The notes under the pieces: model-generated | Databases searched by the model: none | Told to the model about the DNA's origin: nothing | What the model saw: only the letters and a program-made list of their open reading frames with translations | Assembly: GCA_902799015.1 (NCBI GenBank) | Contig: CADBZI010000039.1 | Location: 1 to 38,130, forward strand | Reading direction: 5' to 3' | DNA length: 38,130 nucleotides | From: an uncultured Lachnospiraceae bacterium | GTDB lineage: Bacteria; Bacillota; Clostridia; Lachnospirales; Lachnospiraceae | Shown: piece after piece, positions 23,390-33,660 of the stretch | Layout: every line of letters starts with the position of its first letter | Position numbering within the stretch: position 1 is the stretch's first letter | Made by a program: the position numbers and the translations under genes

Positions 23390-24364
23390 TTAATAGCCCA
23401 GCTCACGGTTTACAACATTGGATAACGGTCTTCCTTCGGAAAATGCCCGAAGATTCTCCCCGCAGATGGATACCACACGGCTGAGCGTTTCATCCAGCTG
23501 CCACCAGCCCGCACTGTGCGGGGTAATCAGCACATTCGGATAATCCCACAGCGGATGATCCTTCGGAAGCGGTTCCGGCTGGGTGACATCCAGCGCCGCG
23601 CCGCGCAGCTTCCCGCTGTCAAGAGCACGCATCAAAGCATCCGGATCGATCGCATTGCCCCGGCCGACATTCAGGATGCAGGCGCCTTCCTTCATGAGCG
23701 CAAATGCGTGATCCCCTATGATGTGTTCGGTTGCCTTCCCGCCCGGAAGAACCATTGCGATGATATCAGCCCTCGGCAGTGCTTCCTCGAGACGCTCTGT
23801 CGTGATCACCTCATCCACACAGTCGGGGCATGCCCCCTCATGGCGGCGGACACCGATCAGATAAGCGCCGAGTGCTTTCATCTTCCGGGCATAGAAGCTT
23901 CCGATATCTCCCAGTCCAAGCACCAGGATCGTCGATCCCTCTACCGCGAGCAGCGGACGGAGCGGTCCCCATACATGTGCCTGCTGATCCCGGGCATAGG
24001 CAGGAAAATTGCGGCAAAGGGAAAACGTCTGGGCAATCATATGCTCTCCGACGGACAGCGAGTACGCCCCGGACGCATTCGTCAGAACACAGGAATCCGG
24101 AAGGATTCCCCTGGGCGCGAACACATCCGCACCCGCCGACGCAAGCTGCACCCACTCCAGCTTCTTTGCCTTGGACAAAAGTGCGGGAGGGAAAAAATTG
24201 ATGGTTGCCACCGCCTGCTCCAGATCCTCTTCTGTCATTTCCTCCGGCGCGCGATAGACAAGCTCCAACTTTCTGTCTCCTGAGACGGCACATTCCTCCA
24301 GATACTTTCTGTGTTCGTCCGTGAGCGGAAAGATGCGGGTACTGATATATACTTTTTCTGACAT
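23390..24364 (-). CDS. D-isomer-specific 2-hydroxyacid dehydrogenase
   Basis: A 324-residue NAD(P)-dependent dehydrogenase. The nucleotide-binding motif is VLGLGDIGSFYARKM, followed by NVGRGNAIDPDAL, ALDVTQPEPLPKDHPLWDYP and PHSAGWW, which hold the catalytic R, E and H. The likely reaction is reduction of a 2-oxoacid to a D-2-hydroxyacid; the substrate is not clear (glyoxylate/hydroxypyruvate-type enzymes look similar). Two adjacent ATG codons occur; the second, at 24364, has AAAGGAAG 5 bases upstream and is chosen. It is transcribed toward the nif-like operon but a promoter lies between, so it is probably not part of it. Confidence 0.88.
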   Translation of the reverse strand: MSEKVYISTRIFPLTDEHRKYLEECAVSGDRKLELVYRAPEEMTEEDLEQAVATINFFPPALLSKAKKLEWVQLASAGADVFAPRGILPDSCVLTNASGAYSLSVGEHMIAQTFSLCRNFPAYARDQQAHVWGPLRPLLAVEGSTILVLGLGDIGSFYARKMKALGAYLIGVRRHEGACPDCVDEVITTERLEEALPRADIIAMVLPGGKATEHIIGDHAFALMKEGACILNVGRGNAIDPDALMRALDSGKLRGAALDVTQPEPLPKDHPLWDYPNVLITPHSAGWWQLDETLSRVVSICGENLRAFSEGRPLSNVVNRELGY

Positions 24365-24487
24365 CATGACTTCCTTTCCTGTTCGTGATGGGAAAGAATT
24401 CCGAAAATGGATTCCTTCGACTTCTGTTTTGACCGCCACCGCCTCCATCATAGCATGGATGAAATCAATTGGCTCTCTTTCTTTTAT

Positions 24488-24516
24488 TTGCATCTTACAG
24501 CAGTTTCATGTATGAT
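24488..24516 (+). promoter_or_regulatory. Predicted promoter of the PIN-like protein gene
   Basis: TTGCAT (24488-24493) and TATGAT (24511-24516) are separated by 17 bases on the plus strand, about 75 bases before the gene. Confidence 0.55.
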
Positions 24517-24591
24517 TGCATCCAGTATCTTAACAATTTTTATGCTGAACAATTTCTTTTATCAGGAAGCAATTGGGGAAAACGATTGAAT

Positions 24592-25680
24592 ATGAATATT
24601 TACTACATTGATTATGAAAATGTCTCCAGTCAGGGGCTTAAGGGAGTGGAGCTTTTGTCGGAGAATGATGAAGTGATTCTGCTTTACAGCAAAAAAGCCG
24701 ATCATGTGAAGATCGACATTCTGACGATGATGATGGAATCAAAAGCAAAGATCCGCTTCCTTCCGGTCCATGTCGGGACACCGAATGCGCTGGATTTCCA
24801 GCTGGTAACGCTGCTGTTTCTGAACTACAAGCCGGAGAATTCCTGCTATATCATCAGCAAGGACAGCGGATATGACTGCTGTATCAAAACTGCCGCGGAA
24901 AACGGCGCTGTGAATGTCGCGCGCTATCCGAACATTGAAAGTGCAGTGAATAAAACCTCTGTGAAGAAGGCACGCAAGGGAAAGCAGGCATCGGAGGAAG
25001 CCTCCAAGGATAAACCGCAGGCCGAACCGGAAAAGAAGGACAATGTGATGGTTCAGCCCTCTTCCGGAAGAAGTGAGACCTCCAGACAGCAGAGTGCCCA
25101 TGCATCTGAACAGCCCGCTCAGGAATCTGCTGCAGGTCCGGACCATGCACAGAATTCCTCCCGGAGCGTTGAAGCGCCGGACACAGTACAGGAGGCTTCC
25201 GCATCCGCTGCGGAAGATACTGCCAGAAAGAAGCCCTCCAGAAGAAGGGGAAGAAAAAAGACTGCGGCACCGGAAGCGGAAGCCTCTCAAGGGGGACAGA
25301 CCGTATCCTCTGACAGCGGAGAGGAAAAAAAGGATGCTCCGGGCAGTGCCGCGCTGAAGCCGGCTGAAAAGCCTGCAGAACAGGTTCTGCAGCAGAGATA
25401 TCTCTCCAGACAGTTTGACGCAAAGAATCCGCCTTCCCAGAACGCGGCAAAGTCCGAGGCAGACAAGCCGGTCTCCATTCTCTCCGTGATTCGCCGCAGG
25501 AATGATGTGCAGCTGGACATGCACCAGATCGACCTGATCCGGGAATCTTTAAAGAATTCGGGCAATAAGCAGCAGTTCTACAGTTACTTCGTCAAGAAGC
25601 TCGGACAAAAGCAGGGAATCGAGCTCTACCATTCCATCAAGAGCTCCTATACGGATCTTGTAAACGCAAACCTGATCTGA
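24592..25680 (+). CDS. PIN/NYN-like nuclease-domain protein with disordered basic linker
   Basis: A 362-residue protein. Residues 1-120 resemble a PIN/NYN-type ribonuclease fold: an N-terminal IYYIDYENVSS (D7, N10), LLYSKKADHVKID, ALDFQLVTLL (D68) and IISKDSGYDCCI (D91, D95), all candidate metal-binding acids. Residues 120-290 are low-complexity, rich in A, S, E, P and K, with a basic AT-hook-like patch (KKPSRRRGRKK). Residues 291-362 form a helical C-terminal domain. No good Shine-Dalgarno precedes the ATG at 24592. A TTG six bases earlier has GGGGAA at better spacing and may be the true start. It probably binds and cuts RNA; the target is unknown. It is a lone plus-strand gene ending at a bidirectional terminator. 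Confidence 0.72.
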   Translation: MNIYYIDYENVSSQGLKGVELLSENDEVILLYSKKADHVKIDILTMMMESKAKIRFLPVHVGTPNALDFQLVTLLFLNYKPENSCYIISKDSGYDCCIKTAAENGAVNVARYPNIESAVNKTSVKKARKGKQASEEASKDKPQAEPEKKDNVMVQPSSGRSETSRQQSAHASEQPAQESAAGPDHAQNSSRSVEAPDTVQEASASAAEDTARKKPSRRRGRKKTAAPEAEASQGGQTVSSDSGEEKKDAPGSAALKPAEKPAEQVLQQRYLSRQFDAKNPPSQNAAKSEADKPVSILSVIRRRNDVQLDMHQIDLIRESLKNSGNKQQFYSYFVKKLGQKQGIELYHSIKSSYTDLVNANLI

Positions 25681-25691
25681 AGTCAGCCTGA

Positions 25692-25734
25692 AAAAATGGC
25701 ACGGTTTGAGTACTTGTCAAACCGTGCCATTTTT
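25692..25734. terminator. Bidirectional terminator between convergent genes
   Basis: A perfect 18-bp stem (25692-25709 with 25717-25734), including TGGCACGGTTTGA, has a 7-base loop and A/T ends. It serves the PIN-like gene on the plus strand and the glucosaminidase on the minus strand. Its right arm copies the last codons of the glucosaminidase gene. Confidence 0.9.
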
Positions 25735-25748
25735 ATTACTTGTCAAAA

Positions 25749-26912
25749 TTACTTGTCAAACCGTGCCAGATTGTATTTTTCGATCACATTCACCAATGCG
25801 GACACATAGTTTGGCGCAGTGGCATATTTCAATCCTGCATAGCGCAGGTTTCCGTTGGGCAGTTTGGAGCCGAGAAGATAAGCGGAATGATCTGCCACAC
25901 TCTCCGCAATGGTATCATACTTCCGGAAAGCATCTACGATCGTTACGTATCGGCCATTCAGATACTCTCCTGTCTGCTTCTGATAGGTGGCTCCTTTCCA
26001 GTCGCTCTTCCAGGTCGTCCCGAGAGCGGCTTTCATCCCAAACAGGTTCCTGGCCTGCGTGGCCAGCGTCGAGGTTCCCCAGGCGCTCTCGATGATCGCC
26101 TGCGCAATGGTGATGGACGCGAGCACTCCGGTATTGAGCATGTCCGCATGCGCCAAAGCTCCGATCTTCTCGATAAATTTCTCCTGCGCCTCAGTTGTCG
26201 ATACCTTTTCCTGGGTGACGACGCCATCCGGTCCAAAGGTATACTTGACGCCCTTAATCTTCACTGTTTTATCCTGGATGGCGGCACCATACAGTCTGCC
26301 GACCTTCCCCTTCGGCCTGAAATAGTACTTATTCCCGTCAATGGTCACCCATCCGGTTCTCATTCTTCCGATCTTTTTCGGAAGTCCTCTTTCCTGGAAG
26401 AAATACAGACGTCCGTCAATCTCCTGCAATCCAAGGAGTTTGCTTCCGTCAGACCCATAATAGAAGGTATTCTTCTTCGCGGTCACCCAGCCATACTGCA
26501 AACTTCCGAACACGCCCGCTCCGCCTTTTTGCGCGAACATATAAAATGCGTTGTCCACTCTCACATAGCCGCTGTTCAGAGCACCCAGCTTCTTTCCCAT
26601 TCTTCCGCCCGGGAAAGCGTAGTATTTTTTATCGTTTTGCTCAAACCATCCGAGAGACAGATAGCCCTCCTCATCAAAGTGATACCAGTTCTTCTTCAGC
26701 TTCAGGAATCCTTTCGCCGGAGTTGTCTGATTCATGAAATACGTATACTTTCCGCTCGGCAGACTGTGCCAGCCCTGGCCGGAAACCGCCGCGGCATCTT
26801 CCGGAGTGAGTGCATGCGCCTTCGAAGACAGAAAGAGCACGAATACCAGCATAAGAAGCATTCCGCCTGTCATCCAGACCGGGTACCTTCTGTTTTTTAA
26901 AGTCATCGTCAT
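25749..26912 (-). CDS. Secreted GH73-type N-acetylglucosaminidase with wall-binding repeats
   Basis: A 387-residue secreted protein. Residues 1-35 are a signal peptide with a hydrophobic core (GGMLLMLVFVLFLSS) and a cleavage site near AHA. Residues 40-230 hold repeats of the choline/glucan-binding type, with G-W and Y-Y-F units (such as GWVTIDGNKYYF). Residues 240-387 are a mannosyl-glycoprotein endo-beta-N-acetylglucosaminidase domain: SITIAQAIIESAWGTS with the catalytic E, NLFGMKA, and FRKYDTIAESVADHSAYL. It should cleave the glycan strands of peptidoglycan during growth or separation. AGGA lies 7 bases before the ATG. A good promoter with an overlapping dyad is upstream. Confidence 0.9.
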   Translation of the reverse strand: MTMTLKNRRYPVWMTGGMLLMLVFVLFLSSKAHALTPEDAAAVSGQGWHSLPSGKYTYFMNQTTPAKGFLKLKKNWYHFDEEGYLSLGWFEQNDKKYYAFPGGRMGKKLGALNSGYVRVDNAFYMFAQKGGAGVFGSLQYGWVTAKKNTFYYGSDGSKLLGLQEIDGRLYFFQERGLPKKIGRMRTGWVTIDGNKYYFRPKGKVGRLYGAAIQDKTVKIKGVKYTFGPDGVVTQEKVSTTEAQEKFIEKIGALAHADMLNTGVLASITIAQAIIESAWGTSTLATQARNLFGMKAALGTTWKSDWKGATYQKQTGEYLNGRYVTIVDAFRKYDTIAESVADHSAYLLGSKLPNGNLRYAGLKYATAPNYVSALVNVIEKYNLARFDK

Positions 26913-27246
26913 GATACGATCCTAGCCTCCCATGGAATAATAAAACAAATGAGCCGGCATCCCTTTGCGCCATTACCGGCGGACACCTGATCTCTATGCA
27001 ATCCTGTTTATTGTAACAGGAAACCTCCTGATATGTAAAGATACTGTTACACAGTTATTACGCGAATTTATTTTTGTTTAAAAACCGGTTGCATTTTACC
27101 GGACACGGCAGTAAAGTAAACCTGTTACCGTTTTCATTTCATGATTCATTTCTTTTTCATTCATTGTTTCTGTGGTGTCAGAGCACCAATGGTTTCTTTT
27201 CTTTTTTGTCCTTTCATTTCTGCGTCTTATATCAGGAGGTATCTGT
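26913..27246. other. Divergent intergenic region, 334 bases
   Basis: It holds the minus-strand glucosaminidase promoter and, on the plus strand, a weaker promoter candidate TTGCAT-N17-TAAAGT (27089-27117) for the VWA gene. From about 27125 to 27235 the plus-strand leader is unusually T/C-rich, interrupted by the small hairpin TGGTG-N6-CACCA (27174-27189). No further gene was seen; the frame that opens at 27172 has no ribosome binding site. Confidence 0.45.
27002..27039 (-). promoter_or_regulatory. Predicted glucosaminidase promoter with overlapping dyad
   Basis: TTTACA (27034-27039) and TACAAT (27010-27015) are 18 bases apart on the minus strand. The perfect inverted repeat TCCTGTT-N6-AACAGGA (27002-27008 and 27015-27021) overlaps the -10 and start site, so repression there is possible. 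Confidence 0.5.
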
Positions 27247-28965
27247 ATGCGCCACTCTAATCTTATCCCCATCATTGTCTGGTCCATTGTCATCCTGCTG
27301 TTGTCTTCCGCTTTGTCATTTGCTTCTGAGACGGAGATGGATTCGCCTCTTCCGGTTCTCACTTCGTCTGAATCCGGAACGGATGCGGTCCTTGTCATCG
27401 ATGTTTCAGGCTCCATGAAACAATCGGATCCGGAGTATCTGTGTAAAGATGCTGCGAGAAGATTCCTCGAAACGCTCAGCCTGACCCCCGGATCCCGCGC
27501 CGCGCTCATCACGTTTTCAGATACCCTGCAGACTGTCCTTCCTTTGTGCTCGCTGGACAGCGATCCGGACAGGAGCAGCCTGTTTGATGAATTGAATCAT
27601 TTTACCTATACGTCAGGAGATACCGATATCGGCACTGCGCTGGAAAAAGCGGCATCTCTTCTGACCGAAGAAGACAGTCATCGTCCAAAGAGCATTTTCC
27701 TTCTGACGGACGGGGAAATCGACCTGCCTGCCGCGGAGAATGAAGAGATGGCGGAAAAGGAATCCCTGACCCGCGCATTGCTTGCCGTGGAGGAGGCAAA
27801 AACTCAGGGGATCACAATCCATACAATCTCCCTGGATCTGACCGGTGGAATGGATGAGCACCTCATGAATTATGTTGCGGATTCCACTGGAGGAACCGCG
27901 AACCGGATCCGGGATGCAGCAGCTCTGGAGCCTCTTTTTGAGGCACTGTCCTCCTTTGCCGCATCCGCACAAACCAAAGCCGAACAGCCGGATCAGGAGC
28001 AGGATCCTGCCAAAGATGCCGATCAGGCGGAAACCGAAACCGAATCAGAAACCGAAACCGAGCAATATATCCCTCCTGTCATACAAACCATCGGGACCAT
28101 TGACGGGCCTGTCCATCTGAAAGGTGTTTTTCCGAATCAATGCCGGGCCAGCCTGGATCTCTCCGATCTGTTTCGTGCAGAAGGATCTGAACCGGGGATC
28201 GCGGATTCCCTGCTGTTTACCGCCTGGTGCGACGACAGCACCATGCTTGCCTGTTCTGTAGAAGGCAATCTGCTCAAACTGTCCGGACGCAGAAACGGTA
28301 CTGCTCAGATTCATGTCATTGCAGAGCTTGCACCAGCGGATGCCGCTGCCGGAAACAATCCGAATCCCTTTCAGCAGGATTCGTGGCAGGAGGAAGCTGA
28401 GAATGCGGCCGCTTCGCCGCTCAGCCAGGCAGAAATCACCTTTACAGCCCAGGTAGACGCTCTGCTGCCCTCTCTTTGGGTTCTTTCCATCCTGCCGGTT
28501 TTCGCACTGCTGATCGCTGCGACGGTTCTCATTGTCCGGAAGCGAAAGAATTCCTGCATTCCACTGTCCGGAAGTCTTCAGTGGTATGTCAGAGGGGAAA
28601 ATGAAAAAATCTTCGGGATGCCGGCACAGACGATGGCGGATCTTGGCGACTATGGAAACAAGGTACGTCTCAGTGAGCTCGTTCAGGATGAACTGTTAGA
28701 CGGCTCCCCGCTTCATAAGGTGACAATCTGCGGTACGCCCGGCGGGATTGCGATTGAAAGCAGAAGCGCTTCCTGCCTGATTGCCGCCGAAGGAAGGCCG
28801 GTCCAGAGGCGTATGATCCTGACACATTCCATACGATTCAAAGTGCTGTGCGAAACCGGAAACGGAACCGCATGCGTGATCGCATGTTATTCTGCTGATC
28901 GCCCATGCAAAACGGAGCCATCCTATGAGGATGACTCCGATGAACGTACCAGACTGCTGGTCTAG
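27247..28965 (+). CDS. Secreted, membrane-anchored von Willebrand factor A domain protein
   Basis: A 572-residue protein. A signal peptide covers residues 1-27 (IPIIVWSIVILLLSSALSFA). A VWA domain at about 45-240 has a complete metal-binding MIDAS site: VLVIDVSGSMKQS, a T in SGDTDIGTALEKA, and LLTDGEID. An acidic repeat (ETETESETETE) follows, then a beta-rich Ig-like region, and a membrane helix at about 440-465 (VLSILPVFALLIAATVLIV). The cytoplasmic tail is about 110 residues. The ATG at 27247 has AGGAGG 7 bases upstream; the longer frame from 27172 is rejected. It may bind a protein partner outside the cell and report inward. No partner is visible nearby. Confidence 0.87.
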   Translation: MRHSNLIPIIVWSIVILLLSSALSFASETEMDSPLPVLTSSESGTDAVLVIDVSGSMKQSDPEYLCKDAARRFLETLSLTPGSRAALITFSDTLQTVLPLCSLDSDPDRSSLFDELNHFTYTSGDTDIGTALEKAASLLTEEDSHRPKSIFLLTDGEIDLPAAENEEMAEKESLTRALLAVEEAKTQGITIHTISLDLTGGMDEHLMNYVADSTGGTANRIRDAAALEPLFEALSSFAASAQTKAEQPDQEQDPAKDADQAETETESETETEQYIPPVIQTIGTIDGPVHLKGVFPNQCRASLDLSDLFRAEGSEPGIADSLLFTAWCDDSTMLACSVEGNLLKLSGRRNGTAQIHVIAELAPADAAAGNNPNPFQQDSWQEEAENAAASPLSQAEITFTAQVDALLPSLWVLSILPVFALLIAATVLIVRKRKNSCIPLSGSLQWYVRGENEKIFGMPAQTMADLGDYGNKVRLSELVQDELLDGSPLHKVTICGTPGGIAIESRSASCLIAAEGRPVQRRMILTHSIRFKVLCETGNGTACVIACYSADRPCKTEPSYEDDSDERTRLLV

Positions 28966-29006
28966 ATGCTGTTTGGTCTGATGGCTGCAGAATTCCGTGC
29001 CCGGGA

Positions 29007-30551
<1,545 letters not shown>

Positions 30552-31433
30552 TTATGCAGCCGGATCCGGCTGAACCTTATCTTCGCAGAAAGCGAGCAGC
30601 TTCTCACGGATGTGCGGATACTCTTCAATTGCCGTATCGTACAGCTTCTGCAGTGTCTCCGAATCCCGGGTATAGGTGGTAATATCCAGATGCTTTTCAG
30701 GTGCAATGATCAGCGCATGCCCCTGCTCTTCCAGTCTTCTCACCGCACGGAGCGTCGCATTGTAGCGTTCATGCCTCACGTCCAGATTGTGTACGAGATT
30801 CGGATACTGATGCAGCAGCGTGCGGTACAGCTTCTGATGCTTTTCCGCCTCCCGCACGGTATCCTTCGGACGGCACAGAAGAACAATCACTTTATCACAC
30901 CCTGCTTCCAGCGCACGTCTGACCGGCACGCTGTCGCTGCATCCGCAGTCATAATACACGTGTCCGCCGATCTCAACCGGTCTGCAGGCAATCGGAATTG
31001 CGCAGGTAGCCATATAGACCGAGTAATCATGCGGATCAAGATCATTTTTATTGAAGTAGTAAGGTTTTCCGGTTTCCGCATCTGTGGCAACGGCCCAGAG
31101 CTCACAGGGGTTTCTCATGATCGCGTCATAGTCCAGCTCATCTTCTCCCCCTCTTCCGGTCATATCCTGATAGATATACTCCAGGTTGAAGAAATTACCT
31201 TTGCTGTGGTAGAAGGCAGTCCATCCCATATAGTCCGGTCTTTCGACGTAGTCCACAAAGAATCTGCGGTTCCGGTCTCTCTGCCCGGCGACAAAAGAAG
31301 CGCCGCAGGCCGCGCCTGCGGATACGCCGATCACATAATCCGGCTTAATGCCGTCGTCCAGCATCCGGTCCAGAATGCCGGACGTATAAGCACATTTCAT
31401 GCCGCCGCCCTCGATCACAAGTCCAAGTTTCAA
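30552..31433 (-). CDS. Patatin-like phospholipase
   Basis: A 293-residue cytoplasmic lipid hydrolase of the patatin family. It has the oxyanion-hole motif EGGGMKCAYTSG, the nucleophile elbow GVSAGA, and the catalytic aspartate in YYDCGCSD, where the usual D-G-G/A reads D-C-G. The start codon appears to be TTG at 31433: AAGGGGA lies 7 bases upstream and the family begins with a short strand leading into the G-rich loop. The likely substrate is a phospholipid or other ester, not determined. A terminator follows. Confidence 0.88.
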   Translation of the reverse strand: MKLGLVIEGGGMKCAYTSGILDRMLDDGIKPDYVIGVSAGAACGASFVAGQRDRNRRFFVDYVERPDYMGWTAFYHSKGNFFNLEYIYQDMTGRGGEDELDYDAIMRNPCELWAVATDAETGKPYYFNKNDLDPHDYSVYMATCAIPIACRPVEIGGHVYYDCGCSDSVPVRRALEAGCDKVIVLLCRPKDTVREAEKHQKLYRTLLHQYPNLVHNLDVRHERYNATLRAVRRLEEQGHALIIAPEKHLDITTYTRDSETLQKLYDTAIEEYPHIREKLLAFCEDKVQPDPAA

Positions 31434-31507
31434 TTTTCAGTCCCCTTTCTATGCCAAACACATGAAGCTGTCATATCTCCTGCCGGAGCATCCACATCCT
31501 TTTGCTG

Positions 31508-32371
31508 TCAGGAATTGCTCTGACATGAAGACCGCTCACAGGCCTCTACGACATGCTTTACCAGAATGGAAGTCGTAACCGCGCCGACGCCTCCCGGTAC
31601 GGGAGTGATCGCGGCAACAACCGGCTCCGCCTCCTCGAATACAACATCCCCGCATAATTTATGATCAGGGCCCATGCTGATTCCGACGTCTATCACAATC
31701 TGGCCTTTTCTTACACACGCTTTGTCAACCGTTCCCGGGTGTCCCGTGGCGGTCAGAACGATATCCGCTTCCCGCACAATGGCAGGCAGGTCCACCGTCT
31801 TCGTGTGACAGACGGTCACCGTAGCGTTCCGGTCCGTCAGCATCAGCGCGGCAGGCTTGCCGAATACCCTGGATCTTCCGATCACGACAGCACGTTTCCC
31901 GGTACAGTCAATCTTACTATAGTCAAGGCATTCCATCGCTGCTTCTGCAGTACACGGCGCATACCCCTGGTTTCCGGACGTAATCAGGCTGCTCATGGAA
32001 AGATCTGTCATGCCGTCCACATCCTTTTCCGGACAAAGACAATTCACCACAGCATGCTCATCCATTGACTTCGGAAGCGGCCTGAGAAGCAGAACGCCAT
32101 GCACCGAATCATCCTGGCTGAGATGCTTCAGCAATGCGATAAGATCCTCCTGTGATACGTCTTCGGGAAGCTGTGTCTTTCTGCACCAAACACCGATCTT
32201 CTCACAGCGCGCGGACGCTCCTTTTTCATAGGAAATGTCCCCTGGTTTCTCTCCGATCCGGATCACATGCAGGCAAGGCCGGATTCCCTTATCCTTAAGA
32301 CGCCGAACCCGCTCACTGAGCGCTGCATTCAGGCGATCTGCCACATCCTTTCCTTTAATCAGCTGTGCCAT
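31508..32371 (-). CDS. folD: FolD, methylene-THF dehydrogenase / methenyl-THF cyclohydrolase
   Basis: A 287-residue bifunctional enzyme of C1-folate metabolism that interconverts methylene-, methenyl- and formyl-tetrahydrofolate. Visible signatures are RIGEKPGDISYEKGA with the catalytic K, GVLLLRPLP, PEKDVDGMT, VIGRSRVFGKPAALML and PVPGGVGAVTTSILV. The ATG at 32371 has AAAGGAG 5 bases upstream. It is the last gene of the metF-fum-fchA-folD group and partly duplicates the cyclohydrolase function of FchA. Confidence 0.95.
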   Translation of the reverse strand: MAQLIKGKDVADRLNAALSERVRRLKDKGIRPCLHVIRIGEKPGDISYEKGASARCEKIGVWCRKTQLPEDVSQEDLIALLKHLSQDDSVHGVLLLRPLPKSMDEHAVVNCLCPEKDVDGMTDLSMSSLITSGNQGYAPCTAEAAMECLDYSKIDCTGKRAVVIGRSRVFGKPAALMLTDRNATVTVCHTKTVDLPAIVREADIVLTATGHPGTVDKACVRKGQIVIDVGISMGPDHKLCGDVVFEEAEPVVAAITPVPGGVGAVTTSILVKHVVEACERSSCQSNS

Positions 32372-32462
32372 GAATCTCCTTTCTGCCCGGATATTTCTTC
32401 CGATTCTTCCTTCCATTCCAGTCCGCCGCCTGCAAGGCTTTAGACACCCGATGAGGCTTCCT

Positions 32463-33095
32463 CTAATTTCGCAGCTGTTTCAGTACCTGCGCATAGATCG
32501 CTTCCGCAGCCGGTACATATTCCTTCAGCATTCTGTCTGCACGGGCATTGTATTCGTCCGCGAGATCTCTGTCTTTCATTGATTTCGTATTGATGAAGAC
32601 ATTCAGCGCCGCACCCTCCAGCGCAGCCCTGCACAAGGCAGCTGCGTCCCCGGCATCCGAAACTGCCCCCTTGCTCCCAAGATCCGCGCAGATGCGGATC
32701 AGATCCAATGCCTGACAGGTCTTTTCCATGATCTGCAGAGGTACCTGGCAGGCATCCTTGAGTGCGGTTTTCATCACTTGATCCCGGGCATCCTTTTCTT
32801 CTGCCGTATTCTGCGGCATGGAATAGGCTTTGGAAAGCGGAAGAAACATCTGCGCGTCCAGATCAATCAGTTCCAAAAGCTCCTGCTGCAGTGCCCCGGC
32901 TTGTGCGGCTGCTCTCTCCATCTCTTCCTGAACCGCTGCATAGCGCTTCCGGCCGATGGTCAGATGTGTGACCATCTTTCCCAAAGAGATACCCAGGCAG
33001 CCGCACAGAGCACTTGCTCCTCCTCCGCCGGGAACAGCATCCCCCGATCCAAGGCGGGATGTAAATTCGCGGATTGTCATTTCCGGATAATTCAT
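32463..33095 (-). CDS. fchA: FchA-type methenyl-THF cyclohydrolase / formimino-THF cyclodeaminase
   Basis: A 210-residue member of the FTCD cyclodeaminase family. The N-terminus MTIREFTSRLGSGDAVPGGG and a central DAQMFLPLSKAYSMP tract are typical, as is the all-helical composition. In clostridia FchA hydrolyses methenyl-THF to formyl-THF in the methyl branch of the Wood-Ljungdahl pathway or in purine fermentation. Histidine-degrading organisms use related proteins to deaminate formimino-THF; no hut gene is nearby, so the C1 role is favoured. It follows the fumarase beta gene by one base. Confidence 0.9.
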   Translation of the reverse strand: MNYPEMTIREFTSRLGSGDAVPGGGGASALCGCLGISLGKMVTHLTIGRKRYAAVQEEMERAAAQAGALQQELLELIDLDAQMFLPLSKAYSMPQNTAEEKDARDQVMKTALKDACQVPLQIMEKTCQALDLIRICADLGSKGAVSDAGDAAALCRAALEGAALNVFINTKSMKDRDLADEYNARADRMLKEYVPAAEAIYAQVLKQLRN

Positions 33096-33096
33096 A

Positions 33097-33660
33097 TCAT
33101 TCCTGCTTTCTCATTGCAAGATAGTTTTCCCTTCCGAGCCTGTACAGATCATTGCCTGCACAGTCAATCAGCACGGTTACGGGAAAATCTTTTACGGTCA
33201 GTTTCCGGATCGCTTCCGGCCCGAGATCCTCATACGCAATCAGTTCGCTTTTGACAATGTGCTTGGATAACAGCGCACCTGCGCCGCCGATTGCCCCGAA
33301 ATAGATCCCATGATACTTCCTGATTGCTTCGATGACCTCCGGTGACCGCTTTCCTTTGCCGATCATAAAGCGCGCGCCAAGGGCGATCATCTGCGGCGCC
33401 CAGCGATCCATGCGTCCTGAGGTTGTCGGTCCTGCAGACCCGATGACCTGTCCCGGTTTCGCGGGGCTCGGGCCGACATAATAGATCACCGCATCCTTCG
33501 GATCAAAGGGCAGCGGTATGCCCTCCGCAAGCTGATCACACATTCTCTCATGCGCGGCATCTCTGGCAGTATAAACCGTTCCGGACAGCAGTACCTGGTC
33601 TCCGATGGACAGGCTATCCGCGATTTCCGTCGTCATCGGAAGTGCAATCCTTCGTTCCAT
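33097..33660 (-). CDS. Class I fumarate hydratase (or tartrate dehydratase), beta subunit
   Basis: A 187-residue subunit that matches the C-terminal domain of iron-sulfur fumarases. Typical tracts are GDQVLLSGTVYTARDAAH, YYVGPSPAKPGQVIGSAGPT, TSGRMDRWAPQMI, MIGKGKRS and AIGGAGALLS. With the alpha subunit it forms an oxygen-sensitive [4Fe-4S] hydro-lyase converting fumarate and malate. The TtdAB L-tartrate dehydratases are similar, so fumarase is the default inference. Its ATG overlaps the alpha stop by one base. Confidence 0.92.
   Translation of the reverse strand: MERRIALPMTTEIADSLSIGDQVLLSGTVYTARDAAHERMCDQLAEGIPLPFDPKDAVIYYVGPSPAKPGQVIGSAGPTTSGRMDRWAPQMIALGARFMIGKGKRSPEVIEAIRKYHGIYFGAIGGAGALLSKHIVKSELIAYEDLGPEAIRKLTVKDFPVTVLIDCAGNDLYRLGRENYLAMRKQE

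Noticed and set aside
24365-24493. N-terminal extension of the D-2-hydroxyacid dehydrogenase
   Set aside because: It covers the divergent promoter region, lacks family similarity and has no ribosome binding site of its own; the site before 24364 is better.
27172-27246. Longer start for the VWA protein
   Set aside because: No ribosome binding site precedes it. The ATG at 27247 has AGGAGG at ideal spacing and is followed by a normal signal peptide.
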